In this document: in pieces, positions 61,130 to 64,000 of the stretch
Layout: every line of letters starts with the position of its first letter
Position numbering within the stretch: the first letter of the stretch is position 1
Source of the DNA: Bacterioplanes sp.
GTDB lineage: Bacteria > Pseudomonadota > Gammaproteobacteria > Pseudomonadales > Oceanobacteraceae
Direction of reading: 5' to 3'
DNA length: 64,000 nt
Assembly (NCBI GenBank): GCA_014859445.1
Contig: JACUUC010000012.1
Span: 1 to 64,000, forward strand
Position numbers and translations under genes: made by a program
Notes under the pieces: generated by a model
Told to the model about the DNA's origin: nothing
What the model saw: only the letters and a program-made list of their open reading frames with translations
The model's database searches: none

Positions 61130-62004
61130 TAAGGTGTCAATGTTCCTCTGGCGTGTACACGCTGATTGTCTATAGCTCGAATGTCAAATTCAGTGATCTG
61201 TTGTTCATTGATTTGATAGTGCAGATCGACTTGATTCGGTAAAAAAATGGGTTGTTTGAAGGCAATGTCTAATGTGCCGCTATTCGTATGGCTACACAGC
61301 GCTGCCGCCACTCTCGCCATGCTCCACATGCCGTGAGCAATATGGCGCTTAAAGCCAAATAGCTTGGCACTGAATGCAAACAAGTGGATGGGATTTGAGT
61401 CGCCGGAGATGCTGGCATAACGTCGACCTAAATCACGGCCAAGCGTCCAGCGCTCGGTATGACGATAGGATGGTAATGCTGGCGTTAAGGCGGTTTTGTC
61501 AATGGTTGCTGTGTGTGTCTGAGGCTTGGCTTTTCGTGCCAACATCACACTGGATTCTTGCCAGATGATGTCACCTGCGCGACTGATGTCCGTTTGTATG
61601 GAAAACTCGATTCCTCGTGGAGTCTCTACGCAGTCACTCAGGTAACAATGCACATCGAGTGGCTCTTCGATCCGAATGGGACGATGTTGTTGAATGCGAT
61701 TGCGTATGTGTACTAATCCCATGACATTGAGGGGGAATTGATGATGTAGCATCAGTTCCATGTGGAGTGAAAACGCCATCAGATGGGGGTAGCTGATGGG
61801 TAGGTATGGGCTGTGTTGATCAAATCCACAAATCCGAGCATAGCGTATGACATCACGCCGTCTGGCTTGTTGGTTGACTAAAAAGGCATTCAGCGGTGGC
61901 AGTTCGGGCTGAGGTTGTGTGTTGGTTTTACGGCGCAAGGCACGCAGGTATTGTAGCCACTGCTGTGGTGGTTCGCGGTAATCTAGACGAATCGCGGAAG
62001 ACAT
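61126..62004 (-). CDS. MaoC-like hydratase
   Basis: A 292-residue protein with a MaoC/hotdog hydratase domain in its second half. The hydratase motif SGDSNPIH holds Asp202 and His207, and GFKRHIAHGMW follows. The N-terminal half is a second hotdog-like domain. It should hydrate an enoyl-thioester such as enoyl-CoA; its substrate is unknown. It is divergent from an AraC gene 206 bases away, which may regulate it. Confidence 0.88.
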   Translation of the reverse strand: MSSAIRLDYREPPQQWLQYLRALRRKTNTQPQPELPPLNAFLVNQQARRRDVIRYARICGFDQHSPYLPISYPHLMAFSLHMELMLHHQFPLNVMGLVHIRNRIQQHRPIRIEEPLDVHCYLSDCVETPRGIEFSIQTDISRAGDIIWQESSVMLARKAKPQTHTATIDKTALTPALPSYRHTERWTLGRDLGRRYASISGDSNPIHLFAFSAKLFGFKRHIAHGMWSMARVAAALCSHTNSGTLDIAFKQPIFLPNQVDLHYQINEQQITEFDIRAIDNQRVHARGTLTPY

Positions 62005-62210
62005 AGCACATATTCCATTGGGGGCGACATTGGAGGAAAGAGGTCAGTGTAAGAGGGGCGTGGCGGCCTCTCATTGGCGCAGGATTCGCGATGATTCGTC
62101 AGTTGGGTCAATCGGAGCTTGCGTCACCATGATGATCTGGCAAAATCAGTCAACGTTATCTCATCGTCAAATAGAATAATGACAGACAACCATAGGATGA
62201 TTGACTCACC

Positions 62211-63233
62211 ATGTCTTCAAACATAGCCGAACTGCAAGATTCTAGCGTGATGGTACAAATGGCGTACCAAGCCATGTTGGCCATGGGCGTGGACACGGCG
62301 ACCGTGTTGTCTCGTATGGGAATCACGCCAGCTATGTTGCACGATCGCCATGCGCGTACCCCACACGATGCCCAATTGCTGTTTTGGTCCGTCTTGGAAG
62401 AGGTGACGCAGGATCCGGATGTGGGTTTGCATCTGGGTGAGAACATGCCCGTTTATCAGGGACAGGTGTTGCAGTATTTGTTTTTGTCCAGTGCGACATT
62501 TGGTGACGGTTTATCGCGCGCCCTGAATTATCAACGTTTGTTAAGTGATGCATCGCAGGCTTCGATGGGAGAAGAGGGCGGTATGGCGTATCTTCATGTT
62601 GATTCGCTCAGTCCGAATGTCATGGGGTTGCGGCATTTAAATGAATGCATGGTGTTGGGGCTAATCTCTTTTTTTCGCTACGTCACGGATCAGGCATTCG
62701 TCCCAGCTAAAATAGAGTTCAGTCATGCCAGTGGAGGTTCAGCACAAGAGCATGAACGTATTTTTGCTTGTCCTGTGCACTTTGGTTGTGAGCAAACACG
62801 GCTGTATTTTGATGCCAAGGTGTTGCAACTGCCTTCCTCTCATGCCGAACCCGAGTTATTGCAACTGCATGAGAAATTAGCCAGTGAGCACGTTGCAAAA
62901 TTAGAACGACAGGATGTTGTGGCGCGTGTTTATCGCGTGCTGGGTGAGATTTTGGAGACGGGTGAGGTAACCTTGGATCAGGTTGCAGCACGGTTGGCGA
63001 TGAAGCCACGAACCTTGCGAACGCGATTGGCCGAAGCGGATACCAATTTCAATCAGTTGTTGGCTAACTACCGCTGCAATTTGGCTAAGCGGCTGTTGAC
63101 ACAAACGCATGAAAGTATTGATGAAATTGTCTATTTGACGGGATTTTCAGAGCCGAGTACGTTTTATCGCGCGTTTAAGCGTTGGACGCAGATGACGCCC
63201 ATCGAATATCGTCAACGACGGCATCGTTCCTGA
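62211..63233 (+). CDS. AraC family regulator with arabinose-binding-like domain
   Basis: A 340-residue AraC-type regulator of the PF12625 (OruR/ArgR-like) kind. The N-terminal domain (about residues 15-200) contains LFWSVLEEVTQDPDVGLHLGE, typical of this group. The C-terminal helix-turn-helix pair is at about 240-335 (TLDQVAARLAMKPRTLRTRL and DEIVYLTGFSEPSTFYRAFKRW). It is divergent from the MaoC hydratase and may control it. The ATG at 62211 has an AGGA somewhat far upstream. Confidence 0.9.
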   Translation: MSSNIAELQDSSVMVQMAYQAMLAMGVDTATVLSRMGITPAMLHDRHARTPHDAQLLFWSVLEEVTQDPDVGLHLGENMPVYQGQVLQYLFLSSATFGDGLSRALNYQRLLSDASQASMGEEGGMAYLHVDSLSPNVMGLRHLNECMVLGLISFFRYVTDQAFVPAKIEFSHASGGSAQEHERIFACPVHFGCEQTRLYFDAKVLQLPSSHAEPELLQLHEKLASEHVAKLERQDVVARVYRVLGEILETGEVTLDQVAARLAMKPRTLRTRLAEADTNFNQLLANYRCNLAKRLLTQTHESIDEIVYLTGFSEPSTFYRAFKRWTQMTPIEYRQRRHRS

Positions 63234-63325
63234 ACGACCCCTTCATGGGTATTCTTCCGCGGCTGATCAACATTCAAGTACTGGCCATCATGGCCGATAA
63301 CGAATGCATGAGAGGAGTGTGACTT

Positions 63326-64000
63326 ATGGCTATTTTATTACCCCCTAATTCGTTGTTGAGCCCAACCAGTTCCCGTCCAACACCGTCGGTTTCTGCCACG
63401 GCTAGTCGCGGTTTGAGCCCCGAAGGCGTTGCCCAAAAACAAGTCAGTGGGGCTCTGGTACAGGGGCCACGACAAAGCGCGGAGACGACCGCAAAAAATA
63501 TATTGCAGCACGTTCAGCGAGGATTGGAGCAATTGCGTTCGCAGGGCGCCAACTCCGAGCGACTGCAGCAGCGTTTAGAGGCTGCAAAACAAGGCATTGA
63601 AAAAGGGTATGCCGAGGCTCAGAGTATGCTCAAAGGTATGGGCTTGTTGGATGATGACTTACAGGCGGATATCGATGCTGGTCGAGCGTTGGTTGATCAA
63701 GGACTGACGCAATTGTTAGCACCGAAGTCATCCGAACCCAGTGTGTTTACTATGCAGTCCAGTTTGCGCGTACAAAATGCCTTGAGTTTGGAGGTGATGA
63801 CGCGTGATGGCGATCGTGTCAATGTGCAATTCATTCAGTCTGTTGCCGCTCAAAGTCAACAAGAACCTGGATTTCAACGCTCACAAGTGGAGCGCCAACA
63901 AGGTTGGCAAATGACGGTCGAAGGGGAGTTGAGTGACGCTGAGCGCAATGCTTTAGGTTCGTTACTGGATGATGTTCAGCGGTTAAGTGACACGTTTTTT
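63326..64000 (+). CDS. DUF5610 domain protein (partial, runs off the window)
   Basis: The gene begins at the ATG at 63326 with AGAGGAG about 9 bases upstream and stays open to the end of the window (225 codons seen). The N-terminal 35 residues are low complexity. Residues about 50-130 match DUF5610: SAETTAKNILQHVQRGLEQL, then RLQQRLEAAKQGIEKGYAEA, then ADIDAGRALVDQGLTQLL. The family function is unknown. It is co-directional with the AraC gene. Confidence 0.75.
   Translation, partial: MAILLPPNSLLSPTSSRPTPSVSATASRGLSPEGVAQKQVSGALVQGPRQSAETTAKNILQHVQRGLEQLRSQGANSERLQQRLEAAKQGIEKGYAEAQSMLKGMGLLDDDLQADIDAGRALVDQGLTQLLAPKSSEPSVFTMQSSLRVQNALSLEVMTRDGDRVNVQFIQSVAAQSQQEPGFQRSQVERQQGWQMTVEGELSDAERNALGSLLDDVQRLSDTFF

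Noticed and set aside
1-64000. tRNA, rRNA, CRISPR arrays, insertion sequences, phage genes
   Set aside because: No cloverleaf-like or rRNA-like sequence, no regularly spaced repeats, and no transposase, integrase or phage protein was seen.

Overview
The window is a chromosomal stretch of a free-living gammaproteobacterium, most like marine or aquatic Oceanospirillales/Pseudomonadales-type bacteria. That placement rests on gene content and order: a FliK-like/FlhB-like pair beside a complete cytochrome c maturation operon, the CrbS/CrbR acetate system, a TIGR03545/TIGR03546 pair, and OlsB-like and DUF3034 proteins. No rRNA, tRNA, CRISPR array, phage or insertion sequence was seen. Coding density is high. 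The only long non-coding stretches are at 60.2-60.7 kb and 54.4-54.7 kb. One gene (16.0-16.9 kb, a PlsC-type acyltransferase) is broken by a single-base frameshift.
0-13 kb holds envelope and signalling genes: an AsmA-like/small membrane protein pair, an SDR oxidoreductase, a pitrilysin-type protease, a response regulator (REC-PAS-degenerate GGDEF/EAL) facing a helix-turn-helix/pseudo-receiver protein, an acyltransferase, a TPR lipoprotein, and a receiver protein with a C-terminal membrane anchor. 12.7-26.8 kb holds a FieF metal exporter, a diguanylate cyclase, the broken acyltransferase, ackA-pta, a PilZ protein, a Bax-like lipoprotein, a DUF4442 protein, an OlsB-like acyltransferase, hemN with an overlapping thioredoxin-like gene, and a TetR regulator.
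26.7-35.8 kb has fliK-like and flhB-like genes diverging from ccmABCDEFGHI. 36.0-54.4 kb is an acetate-uptake island: DcaP-like porin, acs, crbR, crbS, a DUF294 protein with an exonuclease, and at the far end actP with its small DUF4212 partner. Inside it sits a four-gene operon of envelope and second-messenger genes: a blue-copper-like periplasmic protein, a membrane EAL phosphodiesterase with a periplasmic sensor, a DUF3034 outer-membrane protein, and an exported truncated hemoglobin. This operon is the best candidate in the window for an undescribed system. 54.7-64 kb carries DUF2147, dgt, lepB, a glutaredoxin-like protein, yheT, two AraC regulators around a STAS-like protein and a MaoC hydratase, and the start of a DUF5610 gene that runs off the window.
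Taken together, both acetate routes lie within 35 kb (reversible AckA-Pta and high-affinity Acs-ActP with its sensor). There are also several c-di-GMP elements: one predicted cyclase, one predicted phosphodiesterase, one degenerate GGDEF/EAL regulator and one PilZ effector.
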